Origin: a virus
Length of the DNA stretch: 48,961 nucleotides
Reading direction: 5' to 3' (one strand)
Virus record (IMG/VR): IMGVR_UViG_3300047310_000028
Span: 1 to 48,961 of that record
How positions within the stretch are numbered: the first letter of the stretch is position 1; each line of letters opens with the position of its first letter. The position numbers were made by a program, and so were the translations under genes. Below, piece after piece: positions 8,520 through 16,352 of this stretch. The notes beneath the pieces are model-generated. The model saw only the letters and a list, made by a program, of their open reading frames with translations. It was not told where the DNA came from and did no database searches.

Positions 8520-9461
8520 TTAGATGTTCTGTAACTTGAAACTATAACCATCACGTTCTGTGATGAATGACTCGACCCGTTTGACATCCTGAACGACATC
8601 ATCCAGTAATATGTTCCGCCATGTAGCATACCTTCCGAGAGAATAGATGTCATTTCTATCGGACATAGCAAGGATAAACTGCCGACGATCACGCTCCGGG
8701 ATAGGAGCAATTTTGCCGAACCGCTGAACCTTGAGATGGTATTCGGTAAGGTTGACCTGCTTATAAATGCCGAAGTCTCCGAGAACCTGCTGGATGCTGC
8801 GCTTCCAGTAGCCTATATCTTGCTGAGGCTCTCCGGCCATTTCAATGGTCAAGTGATTTCCTGTCAGGCTGGCTCTGTACCAAGGTTCGTGACCCGGATA
8901 GTAGATGGTCTGAAAGACATCGACATTTGGCTGAACTACGTCACAAGAAAGAATTGTGATAGTCCGGTAGTTGAAGGCTGGCATCGGTGACCACTTAGCA
9001 ATCTTCATTAAGAACGGCATCGGGATTGTACTGATAACAGCATCCCGTGGATCCACCGGAACATCCTCCAAAGGGGAGTTGTAATGAATCTCTAACCCAT
9101 GGGCTAGCTGCTTGATAAGGTTCGGAGGAGCAATGAACCGCTCGACCGTATCCATGTTCAAAATACTACGGTCAACAACCTCTCCCATTGCCTTCAACGA
9201 GTAAAGATTGTTGAGATAGATATCAGCCTTGGTGACTCTCCGGGAATCACCTGTATTGATATCAGAATGAATTATGAGCTTCCGCACCGTTACCTTACGG
9301 AATGGAATGCCAATCTCCCGGCTTACCGTATCGGAACGGAAGCGGAGGAGGGCATCGTGGTTGTTGGGAAGAGAGGGTTGGGCCTCAAATATAATAGGCT
9401 TATGCCTCCGAAGCATAGTTGCTGCGAGGAGTCCGGCAAGGCCGGCACCATAGATTCTCAT
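8520..9461 (-). CDS. FAD-dependent oxidoreductase, UGM/amine-oxidase-like fold
   Basis: 313 residues from an ATG preceded by GGAGAG. The N-terminus is a Rossmann dinucleotide-binding motif, IYGAGLAGLLAATML, followed after one strand by an acidic residue (IIFEAQ) as in FAD proteins. The C-terminal SLGRYATWRNILLDD resembles the FAD-pyrophosphate segment of UDP-galactopyranose mutase and flavin amine oxidases. The substrate cannot be read from sequence. It is the first gene of the cluster with the carbamoyltransferase and ThyX, after the hairpin at 9495-9533. Flavin-dependent enzymes take part in known phage thymine hypermodification routes, so a base-modification step is a reasonable guess but no more than that. 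Confidence 0.8.
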   Translation of the reverse strand: MRIYGAGLAGLLAATMLRRHKPIIFEAQPSLPNNHDALLRFRSDTVSREIGIPFRKVTVRKLIIHSDINTGDSRRVTKADIYLNNLYSLKAMGEVVDRSILNMDTVERFIAPPNLIKQLAHGLEIHYNSPLEDVPVDPRDAVISTIPMPFLMKIAKWSPMPAFNYRTITILSCDVVQPNVDVFQTIYYPGHEPWYRASLTGNHLTIEMAGEPQQDIGYWKRSIQQVLGDFGIYKQVNLTEYHLKVQRFGKIAPIPERDRRQFILAMSDRNDIYSLGRYATWRNILLDDVVQDVKRVESFITERDGYSFKLQNI

Positions 9462-9494
9462 ATTGCTCTCCAAGTTGATTGAGTAGACGTGGAA

Positions 9495-9533
9495 AGAGGT
9501 AGCATCAAACCCTGCCAGGTCAATGCTACCTCT
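9495..9533 (-). terminator. hairpin terminator after the 9562-9825 gene
   Basis: An 11-bp perfect stem (AGAGGTAGCAT with ATGCTACCTCT, 17-base loop). On the minus strand it is followed by TTTCC. It lies between the stop of the lysine-rich small gene and the start of the flavoprotein, so it may separate that gene from the modification operon or act as a partial terminator. Confidence 0.65.
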
Positions 9534-9561
9534 CGCGTGCGCGGCGCCAGGTCAAATATGT

Positions 9562-9825
9562 TTACGCTGCTACCTTGACGTGCTTGTGTTTGATACCCCA
9601 GTCGAGGTCTGTGCGTCTGCCGCCGGCAGCAATGTATGCCTCGTATGTCATTCCGTTCTTGATCAGCTCGAAACTCTTGAACCCTGCGCTGCCCTTCCTG
9701 CGCGGATTTTCCTTCACCAATTTGGCAATTTTCTTGCCGGTGAACTTGCTGGGCCTTCCGGTGCTCCCGTTGGTTGTTGACTTCTTGACGGCCTTCTTTT
9801 TTGCAGCTTTCTTCTTGGTGCTCAT
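9562..9825 (-). CDS. lysine-rich protein with NPRR...GGR...DLxWD domain (paralogue 1)
   Basis: 87 residues. The first about 35 are very rich in Lys and Ala (histone-tail-like: STKKKAAKKKAVKKS). The rest is a compact domain with NPRRKGS, FKSFELIKNGMT, YIAAGGRRTDLDWGI. The same domain occurs in the proteins at 46207-47319 and 47438-47746, and similar segments are common in phage proteins of unknown function. The basic tail suggests binding to DNA or RNA; the spacing of G, W and R residues suggests a small winged-helix-like fold, but that is inference. Preceded by GGAGG and a 78-base AT-rich leader, and followed by a hairpin terminator, so it is probably its own transcription unit. Confidence 0.75.
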   Translation of the reverse strand: MSTKKKAAKKKAVKKSTTNGSTGRPSKFTGKKIAKLVKENPRRKGSAGFKSFELIKNGMTYEAYIAAGGRRTDLDWGIKHKHVKVAA

Positions 9826-9903
9826 GTTTCCTCCGATTTGTGTGATATAGATTCCGCATAATTATTATCTCTGTTCTGAATGTTTTAAGCTACTCTGAAT
9901 AAA
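9826..9903 (-). promoter_or_regulatory. AT-rich leader with candidate promoter
   Basis: Non-coding 78 bases upstream of the lysine-rich gene. Read on the minus strand it contains AGAGATAATAATTATG. A close relative of that box, GGATAATAATTT, lies upstream of the gene at 17455-17937, and AGAGATAATTAAATAT upstream of paralogue 3 at 47438-47746. The position fits a -10-like element of a phage promoter; no clear -35 was recognised. Confidence 0.35.
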
Positions 9904-10101
9904 TCAATTGGTTGATTCTTTCTTTCTGATTATTCCTAGCTCTGCCATTCTGCCGGCCTTTGTTTCGAGCGGCACGCGGTTGTAGAGTCTCCGGCCAACT
10001 CTACACAGTTCCATCGTATCTGTGCCACCCTTCTTCACAACCGCATCGCATTGCGAGCAGAGGTCTTTGTGACGACCCCATTTGTCCCAAGCTGATTGCA
10101 T
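9904..10101 (-). CDS. small hypothetical protein, 65 aa
   Basis: 65 residues, ATG with AGGAG close upstream, lying just after the UvrD-like helicase. It has one Cys pair (CSQCDAV) and a later Cys that could bind a metal, and is basic overall. Not recognised. The short segment LCSQCDAVVKKGG looks like half of a zinc ribbon. Confidence 0.6.
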   Translation of the reverse strand: MQSAWDKWGRHKDLCSQCDAVVKKGGTDTMELCRVGRRLYNRVPLETKAGRMAELGIIRKKESTN

Positions 10102-10113
10102 ACGCTCCTCCTG

Positions 10114-11568
10114 TTAGATCGAATAGTGTCTGTTAGATTGTATCTGGCAAATTGTTAAGGTCTTCCGGGCACGCGTTATCGCTACATATAGCACGCGCTG
10201 TTCTTCGTCTGTGTGCCGCTGAGTCCAAGGGTTGTGCGATAGATCGGGAATCAAAACAACGTTATCGGCCTCTCCTCCCTTGACGCGGTGAATGGTGCTA
10301 ATCGTGATTCGAGGCTCAGCCGTTAACCGCTCCCGGTTAGCCAAGCAAGCTCGCAGATATTCACGGGTCTTGGGTTTGACTTCCAGCGCATCCATCCAGT
10401 TCTTCCTCTTCGTCTCCGGCTTCAGCGGAGCATCCTCCAAATAGACCTCCTCCGAAGGACGCCACATTGCCAGCTCCGGGAGCAACGCTCCAATAGCCTT
10501 CACATCTCCCGGCTTAATCGGGTTTCCCTTTCTCCACCGCTCCCAAGCTATAATGCCTCTTGTGACTGAGTTATCGGTCGAGTGCCGGCCTTCCTTCCGG
10601 TAAGCAACGCCTTGATTCTGGCAAACCTCCTCAAAGCGAGAGAGTGCGCTGTGGTTCCTCGCAATCAACATCCATTCGCCTTCCGACAAGTTCAAAGACC
10701 TCTCGTTGAAGCTCCTGTGGACTTCGCCTTCGTCTTCCCTAGGTTTCCAAGTCTTCGGCTGCCTGACCTGTATTCTCCCGGTTATCTCCGTTGCGAGACG
10801 GAAGACGGAGCGTGGTAACCGGAAGGACTCCGGGCGAACCTCGATGGGAGCCTTGATCCTGAGGAAGCGGTTGACATTTGCTCCGGCCCACCCATAGATA
10901 CATTGATCATCGTCACCGGCCAGATAGACTTGCTTTGCGTTTGCGGAGGATGTCCTTACAACCTTCCATTGTAAGTCCGAGAGGTCTTGTGCCTCGTCAA
11001 TTATGAATAGGTCTACATCCAGCGGCGCATCGTATTGTTCCAGCAGGTCTGTATAGTCGAGCATGCCTCTGGTTTCCTTATACCGCTTCAGCCCTTCTGC
11101 CCATTGCCCAACCGCCAGCCAAGGGACATCCCTGTAGTTGCTATCTCTCCATTGCTCTTCCAAGCCTACGTTCCGAACTCTGGCCAGAGACTCGATGCGG
11201 GCAACCTTATCTCCGAGAGCAGTGCCCATTGGCATCATAGTGTACTCGTCATCGAGCGAGGTAAACTGAAAGCCTAGAATCCGGCCTAGCTCCTTGAAGT
11301 GCTCCTCCTGCATAATGTCATCGCGTCTTGCGTGGATATAGTGAAACGCCATACTGTGGAGAGTTCGGAAGTGCGGGAACCTCTCCTTGGCAAACTTGAA
11401 TCGTTCCTGTGCGCGCTGAGCTGCCTCATCAGCAGCCTTGCGGGTGAAGGCCATGAATGCTATACGCTCCGGCTTTATGCCAGCAGCCATGGCCTCCTCC
11501 ACAAGGGAGAGTAATCGAGTGGTCTTCCCGGTGCCGGGAGGCCCAAAGATTTTAGTGACTCTGCTCAA
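10114..11568 (-). CDS. UvrD/Rep-like SF1A helicase
   Basis: About 484 residues from a TTG at 11568, which has GAGG six bases upstream and starts MSRVTKIFGPPG; the reading frame is open further upstream (ATG at 11658) but that would overlap the previous gene by about 100 bases. Walker A is FGPPGTGKTT within the first 20 residues. FMAFTRKAADEA is motif Ia, FIIDEAQDLSDLQW Walker B, and LAGDDDQCIYGWAGA motif III. STIHRVKGGEADNV and LYVAITRARKTL close the family pattern. It is shorter than host UvrD (about 700) because the 1B/2B insertions are reduced. Probable roles are replication restart, recombination or removal of bound proteins. Confidence 0.92.
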   Translation of the reverse strand: MSRVTKIFGPPGTGKTTRLLSLVEEAMAAGIKPERIAFMAFTRKAADEAAQRAQERFKFAKERFPHFRTLHSMAFHYIHARRDDIMQEEHFKELGRILGFQFTSLDDEYTMMPMGTALGDKVARIESLARVRNVGLEEQWRDSNYRDVPWLAVGQWAEGLKRYKETRGMLDYTDLLEQYDAPLDVDLFIIDEAQDLSDLQWKVVRTSSANAKQVYLAGDDDQCIYGWAGANVNRFLRIKAPIEVRPESFRLPRSVFRLATEITGRIQVRQPKTWKPREDEGEVHRSFNERSLNLSEGEWMLIARNHSALSRFEEVCQNQGVAYRKEGRHSTDNSVTRGIIAWERWRKGNPIKPGDVKAIGALLPELAMWRPSEEVYLEDAPLKPETKRKNWMDALEVKPKTREYLRACLANRERLTAEPRITISTIHRVKGGEADNVVLIPDLSHNPWTQRHTDEEQRVLYVAITRARKTLTICQIQSNRHYSI

Positions 11569-11773
11569 GCTCAACCTCAGGTTCGTTCTCTCCGTCCTTC
11601 TGGACGGTGACGCGTGTGATCTTGCCATCAACGCGGAAGGTAACTCCACGCACTTCAAAATCCGGCGTGCCCTTCCAAACTACTGGTGATTTGTCATCGG
11701 AGATGAAGACCTTGAGAACGGTCTGAATCTCTACATTGTGTGGCTTGTACGATACTCGAAGTGTCCTTGCCAT
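11552..11773 (-). CDS. small hypothetical protein, 73 aa
   Basis: 73 residues, beta-strand-rich by pattern (alternating hydrophobic residues: TFRVDGKITRVTVQKDG), strongly acidic at the end. Not recognised. It lies directly before the UvrD-like helicase, and its stop is 14 bases inside that gene's preferred TTG start, so the two are probably coupled. Confidence 0.65.
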   Translation of the reverse strand: MARTLRVSYKPHNVEIQTVLKVFISDDKSPVVWKGTPDFEVRGVTFRVDGKITRVTVQKDGENEPEVELEQSH

Positions 11774-11774
11774 G

Positions 11775-11999
11775 CTATCTCTTCCTCCTGTGCCGCCATT
11801 GGCGGATTAAGTATTTTGACTTCTTGATTGCTGTTTCCAGCTCCAAATACGGATAGAGATTGCCGACTGCATCCGATTTGAACTTGTAGCAAGAGCGGTG
11901 TAGCGTCAACCGCTTCCCGTTAGGGAGTATAATGCGAAACCACTCTGGTGTAGTTTTGACATATACCTTGTTTGGTATCTTGCGAGTAAATGTGATCAC
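11775..11999 (-). CDS. small basic hypothetical protein, 74 aa
   Basis: 74 residues, very basic, ending in IRQWRHRRKR. Its ATG overlaps the stop of the primase gene (ATGA). The pattern of Lys/Arg and aromatic residues would suit a nucleic-acid-binding accessory to the primase or the helicase that flank it, but no family is recognised. Confidence 0.65.
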   Translation of the reverse strand: MITFTRKIPNKVYVKTTPEWFRIILPNGKRLTLHRSCYKFKSDAVGNLYPYLELETAIKKSKYLIRQWRHRRKR

Positions 12000-13537
12000 A
12001 GTTCCTCCTCCACGCTCTCTGGCAATGCTATGCTGGTGCTGATGTCGAATCGTTCTGGCGCAGGGAGAGTCCAGACCCGGAGCACTCTATCCTTGACGCG
12101 AATCTGCCGGTTGTCTCCTCCCATCTGTTTAATCCACATCCATATCTCGTGTGGAGTATGTTGGAACCTCTTAATGGTAAGGTAGTTGGTGAGGTCTTCG
12201 GAGCGGAACAGGACACGATCTTCCTGAATCAATGAGTTACCCTTTATCAACTCATCCTTGTTCCGCGCCATCGAGCTGTTCTCAAAGAAGTTACCAACAA
12301 GGTTCTCGAATTGTCCTTGCCGGCTAGCATCGTCCGGGTCTGTAACTACATCGCACGTCTCCATCAGCTCCTTCAATCGGAGCACCCAGTCACGCTGCTT
12401 CCCTATTACAATCACAATGCTCAATCGGTCGAGGAAGACCCGCTGGAGAAGGGCTGGGCTGAGCAGCTGCTCAGTAGTAAGCTCGACCCGCTTGCCTCCG
12501 CTCTCAGCATACCACCGGACAGAATCCTTGCTCTCGCACTTCGTTATGTTGTCTATCGGGAAGAGTTCGCCGGCATCTTTGCCGAAGGTAATGCCGAACT
12601 CCCGCTTGGCGCATAGCTTCTTGTCGCAATGGTTACAGATCGGAGGCTGAGCACAAGTGTAAAAATAGTCCTTGCGCTCTATGTTACGAATGACCTGTGT
12701 GACCTCTTGGTTATCGAGCGGAGGTTTCATCAACTGTTGATTCTGCTCGTGAAGAATATCGTGCCAAGTATCCGGGTGTTTCTTCTTCAAGTAGACTGCT
12801 ATATTGTATAGAGAGTTGTTGCGGCCTCCCTCCTCGAATCCGAATGTGGCGAGATGCTGAAGGCACGGTGGGCCATCCGAGAAGAGAGCGGAGAGCGGCA
12901 CATCTACCTTGCCAAGAGCCTTGTTATCGACCCGCATCATGTTGGCATATTTGACGAAGTCTTCGAGCTTCCGAATAGGCTTGCCGTTGCGGAGACAATA
13001 CCGCTCTGTGCCTTCCTTCGATGTAGCTCCGTAATAGGCGATGTTGATCCAGTTGCCCCTATCCTTTTCATCAACCCGTGTCGATTGCTTCGGGAAGACC
13101 TCGCAGCCTCCGTATCCTAGGAGTGCGGCCAACTCCCGGAGCTTCTCCACCATTGCTTTGGCAGCCAGAGGCTCTGTGCCGAAGAGGTACAAATGTGCTC
13201 CTCCGCTCTTGCTCCTACAGACTACCAGCGGCAACTCTAGCTTCCTTATTCGCTTCTCCAGAGCCTCGACTGATTCCTTGAGAGGCTTGTCGCCTTTGAT
13301 GTCGATGTCGATAGCTCCAAACCAGCAAGTGTTATTAAGGAGGAGCGGGATAATGCCAAGAGATGTGCCGCTGCCGGCTAGATGGGCTGTATACTCTGTT
13401 GGTGATGCTCCGTAACCTTTTGTTGATGCGTGACCTTTTATCTTGCCGCTGTTATCCGGCTCAGAGAACAACTTGTGCTGACCGTGGCCGTTCTCGAAGC
13501 CACGGAACAACGCCATAAATTGCTCTAATAATTCCAT
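11996..13537 (-). CDS. AEP-superfamily (TOTE-type) DNA primase
   Basis: 513 residues. The N-terminal archaeo-eukaryotic primase domain has the catalytic acidic motif FGAIDIDIKGD at about 74-83 and the following GGAHLYLFG at about 112-120, as in the primase domain of TOTE conflict systems and many phage primases. Next comes a PriCT-like helical region with GGRNNSLYNIAVYL. A Cys cluster follows (CAQPPICNHCDKKLC at about 294-308) that probably binds zinc. The C-terminal 200 residues are helical and unassigned. It synthesises primers for the phage polymerase. No fused helicase motifs are seen, so unwinding must come from the separate helicases. The start lies 57 bases after the upstream gene. Confidence 0.85.
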   Translation of the reverse strand: MELLEQFMALFRGFENGHGQHKLFSEPDNSGKIKGHASTKGYGASPTEYTAHLAGSGTSLGIIPLLLNNTCWFGAIDIDIKGDKPLKESVEALEKRIRKLELPLVVCRSKSGGAHLYLFGTEPLAAKAMVEKLRELAALLGYGGCEVFPKQSTRVDEKDRGNWINIAYYGATSKEGTERYCLRNGKPIRKLEDFVKYANMMRVDNKALGKVDVPLSALFSDGPPCLQHLATFGFEEGGRNNSLYNIAVYLKKKHPDTWHDILHEQNQQLMKPPLDNQEVTQVIRNIERKDYFYTCAQPPICNHCDKKLCAKREFGITFGKDAGELFPIDNITKCESKDSVRWYAESGGKRVELTTEQLLSPALLQRVFLDRLSIVIVIGKQRDWVLRLKELMETCDVVTDPDDASRQGQFENLVGNFFENSSMARNKDELIKGNSLIQEDRVLFRSEDLTNYLTIKRFQHTPHEIWMWIKQMGGDNRQIRVKDRVLRVWTLPAPERFDISTSIALPESVEEEL

Positions 13538-13594
13538 TGCCCACCCAGTCTATAAAAATTTCTGCGTTGTTGGTATGCGCAGCCCACCTTCGAT

Positions 13595-14500
13595 CTACAG
13601 CGTGCTGGAGTCTTCCGGTGAACCACCGTTGCCCGTAGAACCATCGGACACCGGCTTGGTTACCTCGACCGCACCAGCAACCACAGCCTCACGGAAGTGA
13701 CGCGCCTGCAAATACAGGTTCTCTCCACCAGTGAAGGCCAGAGTGTCGCCTTGACGAACAACGTTCCAGCCCATCCAATTGAATTCGTTCTTTGACTTCG
13801 GAACGCTCGTGGCATCAAAGATCGAGTACCACATGGATGGATTGAATTTGCCTGGGCCTTTCGTGCGCGGCACCATCAGCTCGTTGATCATTGTATTCAT
13901 CTTCCGAGCGGCGTCCCACTGCGTGCCGGCCAGAGAGATAACGGCATTGCGCGTGACGAGAGTTTCCCGGTGAATGGCGATGATGTAGAACTCAGCCGTG
14001 GGCACGACCTCGTGACCATTCTTCAGCATGAGTTTGTTTTCGATCTTGGTGCATTGTTTCAGGATAGCATCATCCGCGCCATGATCAGCAACAAACCCAC
14101 CGCCTTCTTTCTTCGGAATCCACTCGATGTTCGCTCTCCGGTAACTCACCGGGATGAACAGGAACCCGTCCTCACCCTTGGCATAGACGGAGTTGGTAAC
14201 GTTGTCAAAAAAGTCACCTTCCTCTGCGCCTTTGACATAGGCTCCTTCGGACTTCTTCACCTGTGGACTGCCGGACTGGAGGAGCGAGATGCGAGGGATG
14301 GCAAAATCCCTTGCTTCCATCTTATCCTGCCCACCGCCTTCGTCTTCCTCGACCAGGGCCAGCAACTGTTCTTTAGACATCTGCTTCCCAGATACCAAGG
14401 CAGCCGAAACCTTCTGCCGAACTTCGGGTTGTTCCTGCTCGCCGGCAGTTTCATTCTTCCGGCCTTGTGGTGGTTTGCTTGCGGTTTTCTTAGTAGCCAT
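13595..14500 (-). CDS. conserved phage replication-region protein, 301 aa
   Basis: 301 residues. After a low-complexity charged N-terminus, the segment FAIPRISLLQSGSPQV followed by GDFFDNVTNSVYA and GFLFIPVSYRRANIEWIP is a pattern seen in a widespread phage protein family usually found beside replication or recombination genes. Its function is not established; some members are labelled single-strand binding proteins, on weak grounds. The C-terminus is acidic and Ser/Gly-rich (DGSTGNGGSPEDS), as is typical of single-strand DNA-binding proteins. I regard that role as plausible for this gene because no other SSB was found in the window. Confidence 0.75.
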   Translation of the reverse strand: MATKKTASKPPQGRKNETAGEQEQPEVRQKVSAALVSGKQMSKEQLLALVEEDEGGGQDKMEARDFAIPRISLLQSGSPQVKKSEGAYVKGAEEGDFFDNVTNSVYAKGEDGFLFIPVSYRRANIEWIPKKEGGGFVADHGADDAILKQCTKIENKLMLKNGHEVVPTAEFYIIAIHRETLVTRNAVISLAGTQWDAARKMNTMINELMVPRTKGPGKFNPSMWYSIFDATSVPKSKNEFNWMGWNVVRQGDTLAFTGGENLYLQARHFREAVVAGAVEVTKPVSDGSTGNGGSPEDSSTL

Positions 14501-14536
14501 AATTGTTCTCGTATCCTTTGATTGAATTTGTGCTGC

Positions 14537-15169
14537 TTACTTCTGAACTTTCTTCTTAATCTCTGCCTTCTTCCCGTTGAAGAGAGCGAAGGTGTCTGTT
14601 GGAACGTCCTTACCTTCTTCCAACCGCTCCCGGATGAAGGCATTGAGAGTCTGGAAGTTGACAGACTCGTCACGCTGCACTTGATACCCTGCTTTGCCTA
14701 TCTGTGCGGCGAACTTCTTTGCTGCTGCTGATTCTCCTTTCCCGAATGTTGCTTTGATGGTGTTCTTGAGGAGAGCTTCGCCATCGTGCTTCTTCAGCCA
14801 TGCGATGCCGTCCTTTCTCCTCTTCGCCAGAACCTGTTTGTCCATCGGGTCTTTGCACTCGTCAATCTGCGTTTGTGTGGGTATGTTTGCCCGGATGAAA
14901 TCCTTAATCTCGATCACATACCCGTTGTTTAGCTCGAAGGACTGAATGCCTGCGGAGGTCATCCGCTCCGGCAGCGTGGTCATCGAGAGTGTATTCAACT
15001 CCACGGCCTTCTTATTGAGGGCTATTGTATCGACCTCGATTTGAAGTTGGAGCTTGTACATCTGTTTGGCGAGAGCTATGATTGCTGCTAGCTCCTCCGG
15101 TTTAGCAGTCTTGACGGCATCGGCCTCGATGTCGATTCCCGCTGGGACTACTCTCTTCTGTTGTGCCAT
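14537..15169 (-). CDS. conserved phage protein of unknown function, 210 aa
   Basis: 210 residues. It has a helical N-terminus, then TLPERMTSAGIQSFELNNGY, IKDFIRANIP, RKDGIAWLKKHDGEALLKNTI and FIRERLEEGKDVPTDTFALFNGKKAEIK. This ordered set of motifs is common to a family found beside the 13595-type protein in many tailed phages. The function is unknown; the pairing suggests a complex in DNA replication or repair. The ATG is followed by a normal start and lies 13 bases after the next gene. Confidence 0.75.
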   Translation of the reverse strand: MAQQKRVVPAGIDIEADAVKTAKPEELAAIIALAKQMYKLQLQIEVDTIALNKKAVELNTLSMTTLPERMTSAGIQSFELNNGYVIEIKDFIRANIPTQTQIDECKDPMDKQVLAKRRKDGIAWLKKHDGEALLKNTIKATFGKGESAAAKKFAAQIGKAGYQVQRDESVNFQTLNAFIRERLEEGKDVPTDTFALFNGKKAEIKKKVQK

Positions 15170-15182
15170 CTTGTCTCCTTAT

Positions 15183-15545
15183 CTATTGAAGGTTGAATAC
15201 GATGGGCGTGTAAAAGCCCTTCCGGTTATCCCGCTCACCATCCACCAAATTGCGCTCAAAATACAGAGTCTTCACCTTGCGGATTCCCTTGCGACCTAGG
15301 ACAAGCATAACAGCCCACGCCGCAGCAGGGTCACCCGTATTTGGCCACAAAACAAAATCCCGCTCCGGGTCGAAGTCCACCAGAGCCTTCTCAGCCGTTC
15401 GGAGCGCACGAGCAGTATTGAGAAACGGTTTGTCTTCGGCATCAAAGACATACTCCATCGCTCCAAACTTCGAGGCCGGTGTCAGGTTCGGCATCCAACC
15501 GGAGCGGTTCGGAGCGGGTTGTTGAGTGATAAAAACTCTGGGCAC
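15183..15545 (-). CDS. hypothetical protein, 120 aa, GTG start
   Basis: 120 residues when started at the GTG at 15545, which follows GGAG by nine bases and the TAA of the MazG gene by about 20. A longer in-frame start (15671) would overlap MazG by over 100 bases and lacks a ribosome-binding site. The first residues PRVFITQQP and later DFVLWPNTGDPAAAW are reminiscent of small phage proteins of unknown function. It probably belongs to the same transcript as MazG. Confidence 0.65.
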   Translation of the reverse strand: MPRVFITQQPAPNRSGWMPNLTPASKFGAMEYVFDAEDKPFLNTARALRTAEKALVDFDPERDFVLWPNTGDPAAAWAVMLVLGRKGIRKVKTLYFERNLVDGERDNRKGFYTPIVFNLQ

Positions 15546-15564
15546 AGTATTGCTCTCCTCGTTG

Positions 15565-16350
15565 TTACTCGCGAACGATTTTGGGGAAGTCCGAACCATT
15601 TGGAACAATGGAGAATGTTGTACGGTCGAGGCCGGCATCCTCGCCATCTCCGTGGAAGGCTGCCTCGCCATCTGCCTGCGAGATTGCTACGGGAGGAAGA
15701 TAAGGAGCAGCATACAACTTGACCTTGCTGCCTACCTCATCAGACTTCTCGTTGAACTTCTGAATGATTGCCGCACTCAAGCTCCGGCCAGTCTGCGAGG
15801 CGACCAGATCGGCATAGATGACCACGTCAGCAATCTCCTTTAACAGGAGGTCGATGCCAACAGAAAGATCATCATCGTAATCGCCACGGCGAATCTTCTT
15901 GGAGTAGTTGCAAGCTTCTCCGGCCTCTCCCGCCATTGCGTTTGTCCATTCGGCCAGCGTCCAGTCGCTGCCATCCGATTTTGCGTGAGCGATTCGTCCA
16001 AGCCTATTCTTGAACTCTCCGACACGCGCCAGGTTTGCTTCTTTCAATTCATCGAAGCGTAGTGTATTCATTTGTTGTTCTCCTTTGTACCCTGTAATGT
16101 CTAAGGTCGAGTGAAGCGGGTGATCTAGCTCCGGCACAATCTCGACTGGTGGTGCGCACTTGTGCCGCTCCGTTTGGAGTATGGCAACTGCTTCCTTCTT
16201 CCAAGTAGGCTGCCCAAGGAACCCGCCATTGCGGAACACCGGACATTCCCGTTTGTGATTGACTATGAATCGTTCAGAGGTTACGCCGGCAAACTTCCGC
16301 TCGACTAGGAACCCGCCATCTGCTGTACCGCTAATCTGAATTGCTCTCAT
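15565..16350 (-). CDS. MazG-like pyrophosphohydrolase with 93-residue extension
   Basis: The frame is open for 261 residues. Residues 94-215 form a MazG-type all-alpha NTP pyrophosphohydrolase with the metal-binding GEAGEACNYSKK and KEIADVVIYADL (ExxE and ExxD). The first 93 residues are an unrelated Cys/His-containing segment. Both possible starts have good ribosome-binding sites: ATG at 16350 (GGAG) and ATG at 16071 (AAAGGAG). Either two proteins are made from one frame, or an older stop codon between two genes was lost. Such enzymes clean dNTP pools or hydrolyse a specific dNTP; with the nearby modification cluster, removal of an unmodified dNTP is a possible job. Confidence 0.8.
   Translation of the reverse strand: MRAIQISGTADGGFLVERKFAGVTSERFIVNHKRECPVFRNGGFLGQPTWKKEAVAILQTERHKCAPPVEIVPELDHPLHSTLDITGYKGEQQMNTLRFDELKEANLARVGEFKNRLGRIAHAKSDGSDWTLAEWTNAMAGEAGEACNYSKKIRRGDYDDDLSVGIDLLLKEIADVVIYADLVASQTGRSLSAAIIQKFNEKSDEVGSKVKLYAAPYLPPVAISQADGEAAFHGDGEDAGLDRTTFSIVPNGSDFPKIVRE
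16069..16084 (-). promoter_or_regulatory. internal ribosome-binding site and start of MazG core
   Basis: On the minus strand AAAGGAGAACAACAA directly precedes the ATG at 16071. The site is in frame with the longer ORF, so ribosomes starting here would make a 168-residue protein containing only the MazG domain. Confidence 0.6.
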
Positions 16351-16352
16351 TG

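Noticed and set aside
9458-9859. 133-residue minus-strand ORF overlapping the lysine-rich gene
   Set aside because: It is another frame of the same region, running through the terminator; the 87-residue frame has the ribosome-binding site and the shared domain.
15546-15671. Long in-frame N-terminal extension of the 15183 gene
   Set aside because: It overlaps the MazG gene and has no ribosome-binding site, while the GTG at 15545 has one.
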